64,000 nt of DNA. Source: UBA710 sp051655145. GTDB lineage: Bacteria > Bacillota_I > Bacilli_A > Mycoplasmatales > Metamycoplasmataceae. Below the pieces are notes generated by a model. The model did not search any database. It worked only from the letters and a program-made list of their open reading frames with translations, and had not been told where the DNA came from. The stretch spans positions 1 to 64,000 of the forward strand of contig JBOFZK010000050.1 of assembly GCA_051655145.1 (NCBI GenBank), in the 5' to 3' direction. Shown here one piece after another: positions 13,970 to 22,573 of this stretch; within the stretch, counting starts at the first letter, position 1; each line of letters opens with the position of its first letter. A program made the position numbers and the translations under genes.

Positions 13970-14933
13970 ATAATGTTTTATATGTTTGCAAGTATTCTTT
14001 ACCTTTTAAAGTAATTGTTCTACCTCTTGAACTTTTTATAATATAACCATGATTTAATAATTCAGGTTCAATATCGTTTTCAATAACTCTTTTATCATCG
14101 TTTAAAAGGGATGAAATAGTATTTATAGATAATCCTGCTTTAGCAAAATTTTGGCTTAATATCTTTAAATATTGAATATGATTATTATTTAGTCCATTTC
14201 TATAAAGTGATAATGATTCAAAAACTTCATAAATTAAATTAACAGTTAAGTCCTTATATTTATAAAATATAAAAAAATCATATATTCTTTTAAGAAGCCT
14301 ATTAGCAATCCTTGGTGTAAAATTAGAATACTTAGCAATTATCAATGCTTGTTCTTCACTAACTTTAAAATTTAATTTTTTAGCAGAATTTAAAATAATT
14401 TTTGTAATTTCTTCATTAGAATACGGTTCTAATTTTAGAACAAGACCAAAACGATCTTTTAATGGTTTAGAAATAAAAGAAATTTTTGTAGTTGCAGCTA
14501 TCAATGTAAAAGGATTAACTTTCATCCTCATTATCTTTCTTTCTCCATCAGGACCAATTGGAATATCAATTACATAATCTTCTAAAATAGAATAAATCAA
14601 TTCTTCTAGATTTTTGCTCATTGTATGAATTTCATCAATAAAAACAATGTCAGCCTTTTGCAAACTAGCAAATAATGATAATATATCAGTTTTTTGTAAA
14701 AGTAGAGACCCTTGGATATGAATTATATTTCTTTTAGAAAAATTAGCTAAAATGTTTGCTAACGTTGTTTTTCCAAGGCCTGGAGGGCCATAGAAAAGAA
14801 TATGTTCAGGATATGTTTTTCTTTCTATCGCTGATGAGAAAACAATTTTAAGAGTCTTAATAATGTTTTCTTGTCCAACAAATTCTTCAAAAAAATTAGG
14901 CCTTAATAAGTTGTTTTGTTTTTCTTCCTTCAT
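13962..14933 (-). CDS. ruvB: Holliday junction branch-migration ATPase RuvB
   Basis: Hexameric AAA+ motor that, with RuvA, drives branch migration of Holliday junctions. It has Walker A GPPGLGKTT, Walker B VFIDEIH, and a C-terminal winged-helix region (SRGRTITLKGKEYL). About 323 residues, normal length. I chose the ATG at 14933 (MKEEKQNNLL); a TTG two codons upstream (14939) is also possible, since the only strong SD-like GAGGAGG lies 12 bases before that TTG. It overlaps ruvA by about 40 bases, so the two are translated as a coupled pair. The 3' end overlaps ileS by 8 bases. Confidence 0.96.
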   Translation of the reverse strand: MKEEKQNNLLRPNFFEEFVGQENIIKTLKIVFSSAIERKTYPEHILFYGPPGLGKTTLANILANFSKRNIIHIQGSLLLQKTDILSLFASLQKADIVFIDEIHTMSKNLEELIYSILEDYVIDIPIGPDGERKIMRMKVNPFTLIAATTKISFISKPLKDRFGLVLKLEPYSNEEITKIILNSAKKLNFKVSEEQALIIAKYSNFTPRIANRLLKRIYDFFIFYKYKDLTVNLIYEVFESLSLYRNGLNNNHIQYLKILSQNFAKAGLSINTISSLLNDDKRVIENDIEPELLNHGYIIKSSRGRTITLKGKEYLQTYKTLFI

Positions 14934-15501
14934 CAGCAATAATTTTTATCGCCTCCTCGATCATATTTTCTAAATTATCATTATTAGTGGTTTTAGTTAA
15001 GGCCATTTCTATTTGATTATTATTAAATCCAAGAATTTTTAAATTTTTTTCTAATTCTTTTTTATTAGTAAATTCGATTGAATCGTGTTTTGTTATATTT
15101 TCTTCATCCGTTCATTTACTATATTTAGCTTGAAATTCAAAAATTAATTGTCTAGCCGCTTTAACACCTATATAAGGATATTTTGAGATTTCTTCTCAAT
15201 CACCATTTTTAATTAATAAAAGTAATCTTTTAATACCTTTCGCAAGAAGAGAAAGAGCAGTTTTGGGTCCAATCCCCTGAATATTTAAAATATCACTAAA
15301 AAGAACTCTTTCTTTAATTTCATTAAAACCATAATATGTTTCAATATATTCATTTTTATGGTGAAACAAAAATAATTTTTGATATTTTAATACCTCAAAA
15401 TCATCAATATTTGCTACATGAATAATGTATCCAGTTTTATTTGATTCAAAAATAACATAATTATTTTTCTTTGAAACAATTTTGCCTCATTTGTAAAGCA
15501 T
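14896..15501 (-). CDS. ruvA: Holliday junction DNA-binding protein RuvA
   Basis: Binds four-way DNA junctions and recruits RuvB. 201 residues; the frame holds several TGA (Trp) codons, which is why it appears broken under the standard code. Helix-hairpin-helix signature IQGIGPKTALSLL lies near residue 80, a second one near PYIGVKAARQLIFEF, and a small C-terminal three-helix domain follows (ILGFNNNQIEMAL). The N-terminal OB fold opens MLYKWGKIVSKKNNYVIF. A strong SD, GGAGGGG, lies directly before the ATG. First gene of the ruvAB pair; no RuvC is seen, as is common in Mollicutes. Confidence 0.93.
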
Positions 15502-15568
15502 TTCCCCTCCATATATAATTGGAATAGTTTAAATCTATTCAACTATATATGTAAAAAAATATAAAAAA

Positions 15569-15605
15569 AATATTAAAAACAACAAAACTAGCTATTTTTA
15601 ATATT
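15569..15605 (-). terminator. Hairpin terminator of asnS
   Basis: Perfect 11-bp inverted repeat (AATATTAAAAA / TTTTTAATATT) with a 15-base loop. Read on the minus strand it follows the asnS stop and runs into a T tract, which is the A run at 15562-15570 on the plus strand. It separates asnS from ruvAB. Confidence 0.75.
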
Positions 15606-15617
15606 AATTTTTTAAAA

Positions 15618-16943
15618 TTACATTTTTATATTTCTTACTGTTCTTGGATAAGGAATTACATCTCTTATATTTTCAACGCCACAAACATACATAATAAGTC
15701 TTTCAAATCCAAGACCAAAACCAGCAGAACCAGGATTTCCAAATCTTCTTAAATCTAAATATCAATTTAATTCATCTTTATTAATACCTATTTCATCAAG
15801 TCTTTTGATAAGTTTATTAATATCTTGTTCTCTTTGAGAACCACCAACTAATTCTCCAATACCTGGAACTAGAATATCAAAAGCAGCTACTGTTTTTTCA
15901 TCTTTATTGTTATGCATATAGAAAGCTTTAATTTCTTTTGGGTAGTTTATTATAGCTATTGGGCCATTTGCATAATCATTTGCTAAAAATTTTTCATGTT
16001 CTGTATTTAAATCAAGACCAAAGAAAATATCTTTATTCTCAAAGATATCTTTATTTTTTTGAAGAATTTCAATTGCGTCCTTGTATTCTAAGCATTTAAT
16101 TTCATTATTTAGAAATAATTCAAGGTTCTTAATTAATTTATTACCGCTTTTTTCATCTAAAAAAGCGAATTCTTTTGGTAATTTTTTCATTGTTTTAGCA
16201 ATAATTGTTTTTAATAAATCATCTGCTAGTTTTATTATTTTTTTCAAATCATAAAAAGCAACTTCCGGCTCAATCATTCAAAATTCTGCTGCATGTTTGG
16301 TTGTATTAGATTTTTCCGCCCTAAATGCTGGTCCAAAGGTATAAACCTTTTTATATCCTAAAGCATATGATTCAGCATGTAATTGTCCGGTAACAGTTAA
16401 GTTAGCCTTTTTATTAAAAAATAAATCGTCTTCTTTATCGCTAATTTCAAAAACCTCTCCAGCTCCTTCACCATCATTTGAAGTTAATATTGGTGAATGT
16501 AGAAAAAGAAAATCTTCTTTTTCGAAAAAATTATGGATTTCAAATGCTAAAGTAGAACGCACTAACATAACTGTTCTTAATAAATTAGTTCTATGTCTTA
16601 CATGTGGAAGATCTCTTAATGTTTCTAGATTAATTTCATTTTTTTGAATAGGATAATCTATATCTGCTTTTCCTAATAAATTGATTTCTTTTACATTTAA
16701 TTCCTTAGTTTGCTCTTTCCCTAAAGAAGAAATAATATTTCCTTTTGCTCAAATAGCAGAACCAATAGTTCATTTAAGTACTTCTTCAGTATTGTTTTTT
16801 ATAACTAATTGTAAATTTTCAATTGTTGATCCATCATTAATAACTATAAAAACAATATTTTTATTACCACGAATAGAAGTTATTCATCCGCTAACTTCTT
16901 GTTCATCCAAATTATTTTCTAATAAAATTTTTTTAATAGTCAT
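15618..16943 (-). CDS. asnS: Asparaginyl-tRNA synthetase
   Basis: Class II synthetase that charges tRNA-Asn. 441 residues. An N-terminal OB-fold anticodon domain (VSGWITSIRGNKNIVFI) is followed by class II motif 2 (FGPAFRAEKSNTTKHAAEFW) and motif 3 (GSAGFGLGFERLIMYVCG) near the C-terminus. It reads AsnRS rather than AspRS: it has no GAD insertion and matches AsnRS in the HAAEFWMIEPE segment. The ATG at 16943 is preceded by GGGG. It is transcribed divergently from smpB and ends in a hairpin terminator. A direct AsnRS means tRNA-Asn need not be made through GatCAB transamidation here. Confidence 0.95.
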
Positions 16944-17024
16944 AAAAACCCCTTATATAATATTTATTTAATTATTATATTTTAAAATGTTATTTTTATT
17001 AATATTAATAATAAAATTATAGAA

Positions 17025-17450
17025 ATGAAATTAATAGCAAAAAATAAAAAGGCATTTTATGATTATCAAATACTTGATACATATAATGCAGGTATATCTT
17101 TAATGGGTTGAGAGGTTAAATCGATAAGAGCCGGTAGAATCAATTTATCCAATTCTTTTTGCTATTTTAAATCAAACGAATTATTCGCTTCTAATATGCA
17201 TATAGCGCTATGAATGGGAATAAGAGATATAGAAACAAAACCTAGAAAACTGCTTCTTAAAAAATCAGAATTAAAAAAAATAAAACACAAAAAAGATACA
17301 GAAAAAGTAACAATTATCCCTTTAGAAATTTTTTTTGATAGATCATATATAAAATTGAAGATAGGTATTGCTAAAGGCCGTAAAAACTATGATAAGAGAC
17401 AATATATAAAAGAAAGAGACGAAAAAAAAGTCAGTAGATATAGAAAATAA
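17025..17450 (+). CDS. smpB: tmRNA-binding protein SmpB
   Basis: Partner of tmRNA in trans-translation; delivers it to ribosomes stalled on broken mRNA. 141 residues. Family features are clear: N-terminal AKNKKAFYDYQILDTYNAGI, the GWEVKSIRAGRINLSNSF core, KLLLKKSELKKI, and the basic tail IGIAKGRKNYDKRQ. No SD is seen at the ATG, so translation may be leaderless or weakly initiated. The gene sits 29 bases upstream of the tmRNA gene it serves, a tidy functional pairing. Confidence 0.95.
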
Positions 17451-17467
17451 TACTAAAAGAGTGTTAT

Positions 17468-17473
17468 TATAAT
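17468..17473 (+). promoter_or_regulatory. -10 box of the tmRNA gene
   Basis: TATAAT ends 6 bases before the first base of the tmRNA acceptor stem (17480), exactly where a -10 element should lie. I see no convincing -35 box. Confidence 0.7.
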
Positions 17474-17479
17474 TACTAG

Positions 17480-17865
17480 GGGGGTATAAAGGATTTGACA
17501 TATATTGATTAATCTTTTTTGCAGTAGTTTAGTAGACTATAATACTATTTTTTCTAAATGGAAAACAAGAACAAAAAGTAGAAGATCAAGCAATTGATTT
17601 TGTTAACTTTGAAAACAATTATAATCTAGCTTTTGCTTAAGAAATAAAGCGCTAGTCGTTTAATAAGAATTTCTATAACCTATTAAATGTTATACTTTTA
17701 GAATATATAATATTAATTTAGTTAAAATATTACGAACTCAAAAACTAAACCCTAATTAAATATTTTGCTAATTTAATTTCTTTAGGTAAAAAAAATTAGA
17801 TAAACTGTAGACGAAAAGAATCTAATAATATTTGGACACGGGTTCGACTCCCGTTACCTCCACCA
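17480..17865 (+). ncRNA. ssrA: Transfer-messenger RNA (tmRNA)
   Basis: Rescues stalled ribosomes with SmpB and adds a degradation tag. The 5' end GGGGGTA pairs with the 3' TACCTCC to form the 7-bp acceptor stem (one G-U), followed by discriminator A and an encoded CCA at 17863-17865. The T arm is GGGTTCGACTCCC-like near 17839. The tag frame is open through 17560-17640, starting GKQEQKVEDQ and ending NYNLAFA before TAA. The AFA ending is similar to tags of other mycoplasmas. The 386-nt length is typical. The exact resume codon cannot be fixed by eye. Confidence 0.96.
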
Positions 17866-17897
17866 TATGCGAAAGCAAAATTCTTAGAAAGGTACTA

Positions 17898-19826
17898 ATG
17901 AAATATTACTGCTCATATGATAAAAAACTTGATCCTTATTTTTGAAAGTTAAAAAGGGTGAATGATGACCCTCATATATTTTTTAAAAATCGACAAGATG
18001 CTATTAATTATTATTTATCACAAAAAAATGAAGGAGTTATTTGATTCCAAAAAGATAAAAACGATTTAGCTAGAGGCTTCGTTCCTAAATATGAAGGGTT
18101 TATAAATTCAACCTGAGAAAATAATAAGTTAGTACATGAGATAAAATTGTTTGATTCAGTAAAATTACTTAATCCAGATGAAACAATTAAAAAGCTTTAT
18201 AGTACTTGAAATTTAAATCCTGAAACCGGGGAAGACATTCTTTCATTGAACCACATAGACAGATCAAGAACAATTTTAAATTCTTATTTAACATCTTCTC
18301 AAATGAGAAGCTTTTTAGAAAATAGAAAAAAAGAAAGAAGAAAAAACAAAAAAGAAAAAAATGTAATTCAAGAAGAAGAATTAATGTTTGATGACGTTCC
18401 TTTTATTGAAGAAGAAACAAATTTTGACGACATTACTTCTTTTGAAGAAGATAAAAAAAGCAATTATGAATTTGATTCAGAAAATGATAATTTTTTAAAT
18501 TTTTATGAATTAGATAATATAATATATAATAATTACAAAAATAATAAAGGCCAAAATATGAATATGAAAAAGAAAATTTATCAACCAGTTGGATATATAA
18601 TTCCTCCAAATCAAACAGGAACAATTGAATATACTGTTGTTCCAGGACAAACATTAAATACAGCAATTAATCCATTGGGCCAAGAAACAATGATTATTTC
18701 TTCACCACCTCCACAATATAATTATAATTATGTAGAGGCTATGCCACAACCTGTGTATGTATCAGCACCTCAACCAATGATACAACCAATGCCACAACCT
18801 ATTCAAGTTGTTCAAGCTGCTCCTTCTCCTTATAGTGCATATTATTCAACTAATACATATGATTACCCTAGTTTTACACATCAACAACAACCACAATCTA
18901 ATGTTGTTGAAAGTTTAACAAACGAAATAAAACATATGAGAAATGATTTATCTCAAATACAATCTAAAACACAGCAATTGACACTTACAAGACCTCAACA
19001 AATTAATCCGTTAGCAATAACTTCAGAAATTAATAATAGTGTTGAAAACTTTAAAAATGAAATTAAAAGAGAAATTCATGATGAATTTTCTTATTTATCA
19101 TCTCAATTTAATTTCGCTGAAATGGGTGAAACAGATAGAAAAATTTCTGATTTAAAAGCAAACTTAAAAGATATTCAAGAAAACTTAAAAGCGCTATTAG
19201 AAAATCAAAAATTATCTTACAACACAATTAACAATGATCATTATAATGATATTGCTAATATTAAACAAGAATTACAAAATTTAAATACAACAATTTTAAA
19301 TACAACAACTTCTCAAAACAATACTTTTTTCAATGATTTAAATCAAATTAAAAACAAAATTAGAGACTTGTCTGATAAAGCAGGAAATGTTGATACTTCA
19401 GAATTTGGTTCTGATTTAAAATCAATAAGAAGTGAAATTCATACATTAAAAGGTGAACTTTCTTCAGCTAAAATGGCACCACCAGTAGCTCCAATAGTAA
19501 TGCCAGCACCACCAGTAGTAGTTCCACCAGTACGTCCAATGACAACAACAACTACTTTAATTCCTGACATTAAACCACAAGCTCCAGAAGTTAAACAAAA
19601 AAGCAAAAAAGATGAAAAACTAGAAGCTAAATTACAAGCTAAAGAAGCTAAGTTAAAAGATAAAGAAGCTAAATTACAAACTAAAGAATTAAAAGATTTA
19701 TCTAATACAAAAGAAAAAATGTCTAAAAAAACCAAAGTAGGTTTAGGATTTTTATTCACATTTACAGGTTTATTATTTGCAGGAGCAATAGCTGTTGTAG
19801 TACTTTTCTTCCTTGGAATAATTTAA
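17898..19826 (+). CDS. Pro/Gln-rich coiled-coil protein with C-terminal membrane anchor
   Basis: 642 residues, no family recognised. SD-like AAAGG lies 5 bases before the ATG. Layout: an aromatic-rich N-terminal region (1-~120); an acidic, charged linker (~140-215); a Pro/Gln/Tyr-rich low-complexity segment (~220-330, with PQPMIQPMPQPIQVVQ); a long predicted coiled coil (~335-510); a Pro/Val-rich hinge (PPVAPIVMPAPPVVVPPV); a Lys/Ala/Glu helix of short KLxAKEAK-like units (~570-600); and one membrane segment (~618-640) at the very C-terminus. The bulk is therefore probably cytoplasmic and tail-anchored. Such composition resembles cytoskeletal or attachment-organelle accessory proteins of mycoplasmas, but that is analogy only. 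The TATAAT before the next gene suggests the two are transcribed separately. Confidence 0.8.
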
Positions 19827-19844
19827 AAAGAATATAATTTAAAA

Positions 19845-20801
19845 ATGAATAAATGAACACCAAAGAAAATGGCCTTTGTTTCAATTCTTATAGCAACAAG
19901 TATAGCATTTGTTGTAATAGGAGCACAATTGGCAGCCATTTCAGCTATTCCTAGCATTAAATTATCTCTTGCTGGATTACCTGTTAAAATTTCTGGTTAT
20001 TTATTTGGGCCTTTAGTAGGCTTTATAGTAGGGTTTTTTACAGATATATTAACATTTTTGTATATTCCTACTTTTTATTATCCGCTATATTCAGTAGCAT
20101 TAGGAATTTCTGGATTAATCCCCGGAATTTTTTATTGATTTTATATTAAAAAATATGACAATAAACTTTCTAATGAAAATCAAATAAAAAAATTAGAATT
20201 AAATTATATTAAGCTTTATCATATTTTAGTTATTAATTTTTTAGAAGATTTAAATTCTTCAAAAGCAATAAAATTGCAAAAGAAAATGAAGAAAAATCAA
20301 GATACTGTTATGAAAATTAAAAATAGCAAAAAAAATAATAAGTGTTTAAATTTTAATTTAACTACTGGTGTTATTTTTTCTATTTTTTTATGATTATGTT
20401 GTTTTATTTTTATTTTCTTTATTCCACAGGAACATTTAACTTCGGAATTTGGGAATCATAAATTCTTTTCATTTCTTGCGCAAAAAGAATACTTCCATTT
20501 ATTTATTGGTATTTCATTTATTATTGTTATTGCCTTTTTTATAATTACTAGATTTGCCTTTTCGGAAAAAATATATTTAAAAATGGTTCCTATTTTTGTT
20601 TTCGTTTTATTTACAGAGTTTATTAATCTTCCAGTTATAGCTCTTGCTGATCAAGAGTCATTAGATATTAATTTTATGGTTTCTTTAGTGGCATCATTAG
20701 CAGCTTCACCAGTTAAACTTTGATTTAATTTATTAATAATTTCTTTTGCTACTAAAATTATTGTTCCATTAATTATAAATAAAGAAAATAATTCATTTTA
20801 A
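19845..20801 (+). CDS. ECF transporter S component-like membrane protein
   Basis: 318 residues with about six hydrophobic segments. The N-terminal part (IPSIKLSLAGLPVKISGY, then FGPLVGFIVGFFTDIL) matches the pattern of substrate-binding S components of energy-coupling-factor vitamin importers, closest in my judgement to the folate (FolT-like) type. A charged cytoplasmic loop of ~80 residues (~105-180) with a coiled-coil look (SSKAIKLQKKMKKNQD) is an unusual insertion between membrane segments. EcfA/EcfT genes are not in the window. A TATAAT ends 6 bases before the ATG, so the message is probably leaderless. Substrate is not determined. Confidence 0.75.
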
Positions 20802-20816
20802 GTTTTAAGAATATAG

Positions 20817-20923
20817 TATAATTTGATTGCTTTATTATAAAATAAGCAACTCTTAGCTGGTTGTGGAAGAAACAAGTGTTTCGTCTGACCACGGGGAATC
20901 AGAATAAATTTAAAGGAGCTAAT
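20817..20923 (+). promoter_or_regulatory. Promoter and structured 5' leader of rplK-rplA
   Basis: TATAAT at 20817-20822 is followed by a ~95-nt leader richer in GC than its surroundings. It can form a first hairpin (TTGCTT / AAGCAA, about 20827-20849) and a second one in which GTGG (20863) pairs with CCAC (20889), enclosing a perfect inner stem GAAAC-AAGT-GTTTC. AGGAG at 20914 is the SD. Ribosomal protein L1 represses its own operon by binding such leaders in other bacteria, so an L1 operator is the natural guess, but I cannot match its consensus. Confidence 0.5.
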
Positions 20924-21511
20924 ATGGCTAAAAAAGTAGTACGTATTGCTAAATTGGAATTTAACGCTGGTCAAGCTAAACCAGGACCTGAATTAGCAGG
21001 TCTTGGAATTGTTATGCCAGAGTTTACAAAACAATTTAATGATGCAACAAAAGACAGAGGAAACGAACCAGTTCCTGTCGAAATAACAATTCATGATGAT
21101 AAATCATTTATATTTAAATTATTTACAGCACCTGCAACATACAAATTAATGCAAGCTGCAAATATTAAAAAAGGCTCACCAAATTCAAAAACAACAAAAG
21201 TAGCAACTATTACAAAAAAACAACTTGAAGAAATTGCAAGTTATAAATTAGTTGATCTAAATACAGATAATCTTGAGGCTGGAATGAGAATTATAGCTGG
21301 AACAGCAAAAAATATGGGAATCTTAATTGAAGGATTCGATAATATTGCTGAAGCTGAAAAAGAAGCAAAAGAAGCATTACTTCATAAAGCTGAAAAAGAA
21401 GCAAAAGAAGCAAAACTACAAGAAGAAATTAAAGCTAATGCTGAAATGAAAGATGCAAAAGTTGAAGTTGAAGTTATTAAAGAAAAATCAAATGAAGCTG
21501 GTGATAAATAA
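20924..21511 (+). CDS. rplK: 50S ribosomal protein L11 with extended C-terminus
   Basis: Large-subunit protein of the GTPase-associated centre. The core (residues 1-~142) is standard: AGQAKPGPELAGLGIVMPEF, then KKGSPNSKTTKVATITK and the C-terminal rRNA-binding domain ending AGTAKNMGILIEGF. A further ~50 residues follow that ordinary L11 lacks, built of Ala, Glu and Lys (HKAEKEAKEAKLQEEIKANA) and likely helical. I chose the ATG at 20924 because of AGGAG 7-8 bases upstream; a longer frame from TTG 20861 would translate the leader hairpin. It overlaps rplA by one base (TAATG). Confidence 0.95.
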   Translation: MAKKVVRIAKLEFNAGQAKPGPELAGLGIVMPEFTKQFNDATKDRGNEPVPVEITIHDDKSFIFKLFTAPATYKLMQAANIKKGSPNSKTTKVATITKKQLEEIASYKLVDLNTDNLEAGMRIIAGTAKNMGILIEGFDNIAEAEKEAKEALLHKAEKEAKEAKLQEEIKANAEMKDAKVEVEVIKEKSNEAGDK

Positions 21512-22203
21512 TGGCTAAAAAAATATCTAAAAAAATGCAAGAAGCATTATCAAAATTTGAACCAAATAATCATTACTCAGTTTCAGAGGCAATTGAAATT
21601 TTAAAGAAAATAACTTTTGTTAAATTTGATTCTTCAATTGATTTATCATTAAATCTAAATTTAGATACAAGAAAAGCAGAACAACAATTACGTGGTTCAG
21701 TTCTTCTTCCAAATGGAACAGGAAAAACTATTAAAGTTTTAGTAGCTGTTGATGATTCAAAAATGCAACAAGAATCAAAAGATGCTGGAGCTGATATTGT
21801 AGTAGGAAAAATTGAATTAGAAGAAATAATTAAAAAAGGTGAATTCAATTTTGATGTTATAGTAGCAGAACCAAAAATGATGATTACATTAGGAAAATAC
21901 GGGAAAGTTTTAGGTCCTAAAGGATTAATGCCAAACCCTAAAACAGGTACTGTAACTCCTACTCCTGCAAAAGCAGTAGAAGAACTTAAAAAAGGAAAAG
22001 CTAATTATCGTGCTGATAAAGCAGGTATTGTTAATACTTCTGTTGGTAAACTTTCAATGCAAACAAAAGAATTAACGGAAAATATCGATACAGTTGTTTC
22101 TTTAATTAAAAAACTAAAACCAAATACAGTTAAAGGAACATACATATATTCAATTACATTAAGTTCAACAATGTCACCGGGTGTTAAAATTAAATTAGAT
22201 TAA
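21511..22203 (+). CDS. rplA: 50S ribosomal protein L1
   Basis: Binds 23S rRNA at the mobile L1 stalk by the E site and, in other bacteria, represses its own mRNA. 230 residues, normal length. Recognised by LRGSVLLPNGTGKTIKVLV, VAEPKMMITLGKYGKVLGP, RGLMPNPKTGT-like LMPNPKTGTVTP and the KGKANYRADKAG segment. The start overlaps the rplK stop (TAATG), so the two are translationally coupled. Confidence 0.97.
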   Translation: MAKKISKKMQEALSKFEPNNHYSVSEAIEILKKITFVKFDSSIDLSLNLNLDTRKAEQQLRGSVLLPNGTGKTIKVLVAVDDSKMQQESKDAGADIVVGKIELEEIIKKGEFNFDVIVAEPKMMITLGKYGKVLGPKGLMPNPKTGTVTPTPAKAVEELKKGKANYRADKAGIVNTSVGKLSMQTKELTENIDTVVSLIKKLKPNTVKGTYIYSITLSSTMSPGVKIKLD

Positions 22204-22217
22204 TTTAAAGAATAAGT

Positions 22218-22538
22218 ATGAAAACAAAAGCTGATTCTAATAGTTTATCAAAACACATCCTAGAAATAATATCTAATGCTGAACTTGCTAAAAAACACTG
22301 TTTTAATGTTTTTAGTTTATGTAAAGAAAAAGAATTTAAAAAAGCCGAACAAGAATTAAAGTTTGCAAATAAAAAAGTTATTTTAGCTGAAAGAATCTAT
22401 TTTAGACTAATTCAAAAAGAATTAAATGAGAAAAATGTTGAACATTCTCTTCTTTTAATTCATGCTGAATCACAATTTAGTAATGCAAGAATGTTTATTG
22501 ATATTTCTCATGAGATAATGAGTCTTTATAAAAGATAA
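22218..22538 (+). CDS. PTS lactose/cellobiose IIA-like protein, degenerate active site
   Basis: 106 residues, all helical in appearance, matching the three-helix IIA(Lac) fold: EIISNAELAKKHCFNVFSLCKE is like the conserved IIxxGxArsxxxxAL start, and SLLLIHAESQFSNARMF aligns with the active-site LVHAQDHLMTA. The phosphorylated His is kept (His82), but the metal-binding Asp is Ser85 and the second His is Gln86. No IIB or IIC partner is nearby; it sits 14 bases after rplA and before secA. ptsH and ptsI are present at 59455-61450. It may be a regulatory or scaffold protein rather than a sugar-transport enzyme. Confidence 0.6.
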   Translation: MKTKADSNSLSKHILEIISNAELAKKHCFNVFSLCKEKEFKKAEQELKFANKKVILAERIYFRLIQKELNEKNVEHSLLLIHAESQFSNARMFIDISHEIMSLYKR

Positions 22539-22573
22539 TAATAAATGCTCTTTTATTATAAAATATACATAAT

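Noticed and set aside
19439..19759. 106-codon minus-strand ORF in the P/Q-rich coiled-coil gene
   Set aside because: It is antisense to a repetitive coding region, and its low-complexity Leu/Ser and Gly/Thr content mirrors the sense-strand repeats.
20861..20923. Longer rplK frame starting at TTG 20861
   Set aside because: The extra 21 codons would translate the leader hairpin and do not resemble L11; the ATG at 20924 has a proper SD.
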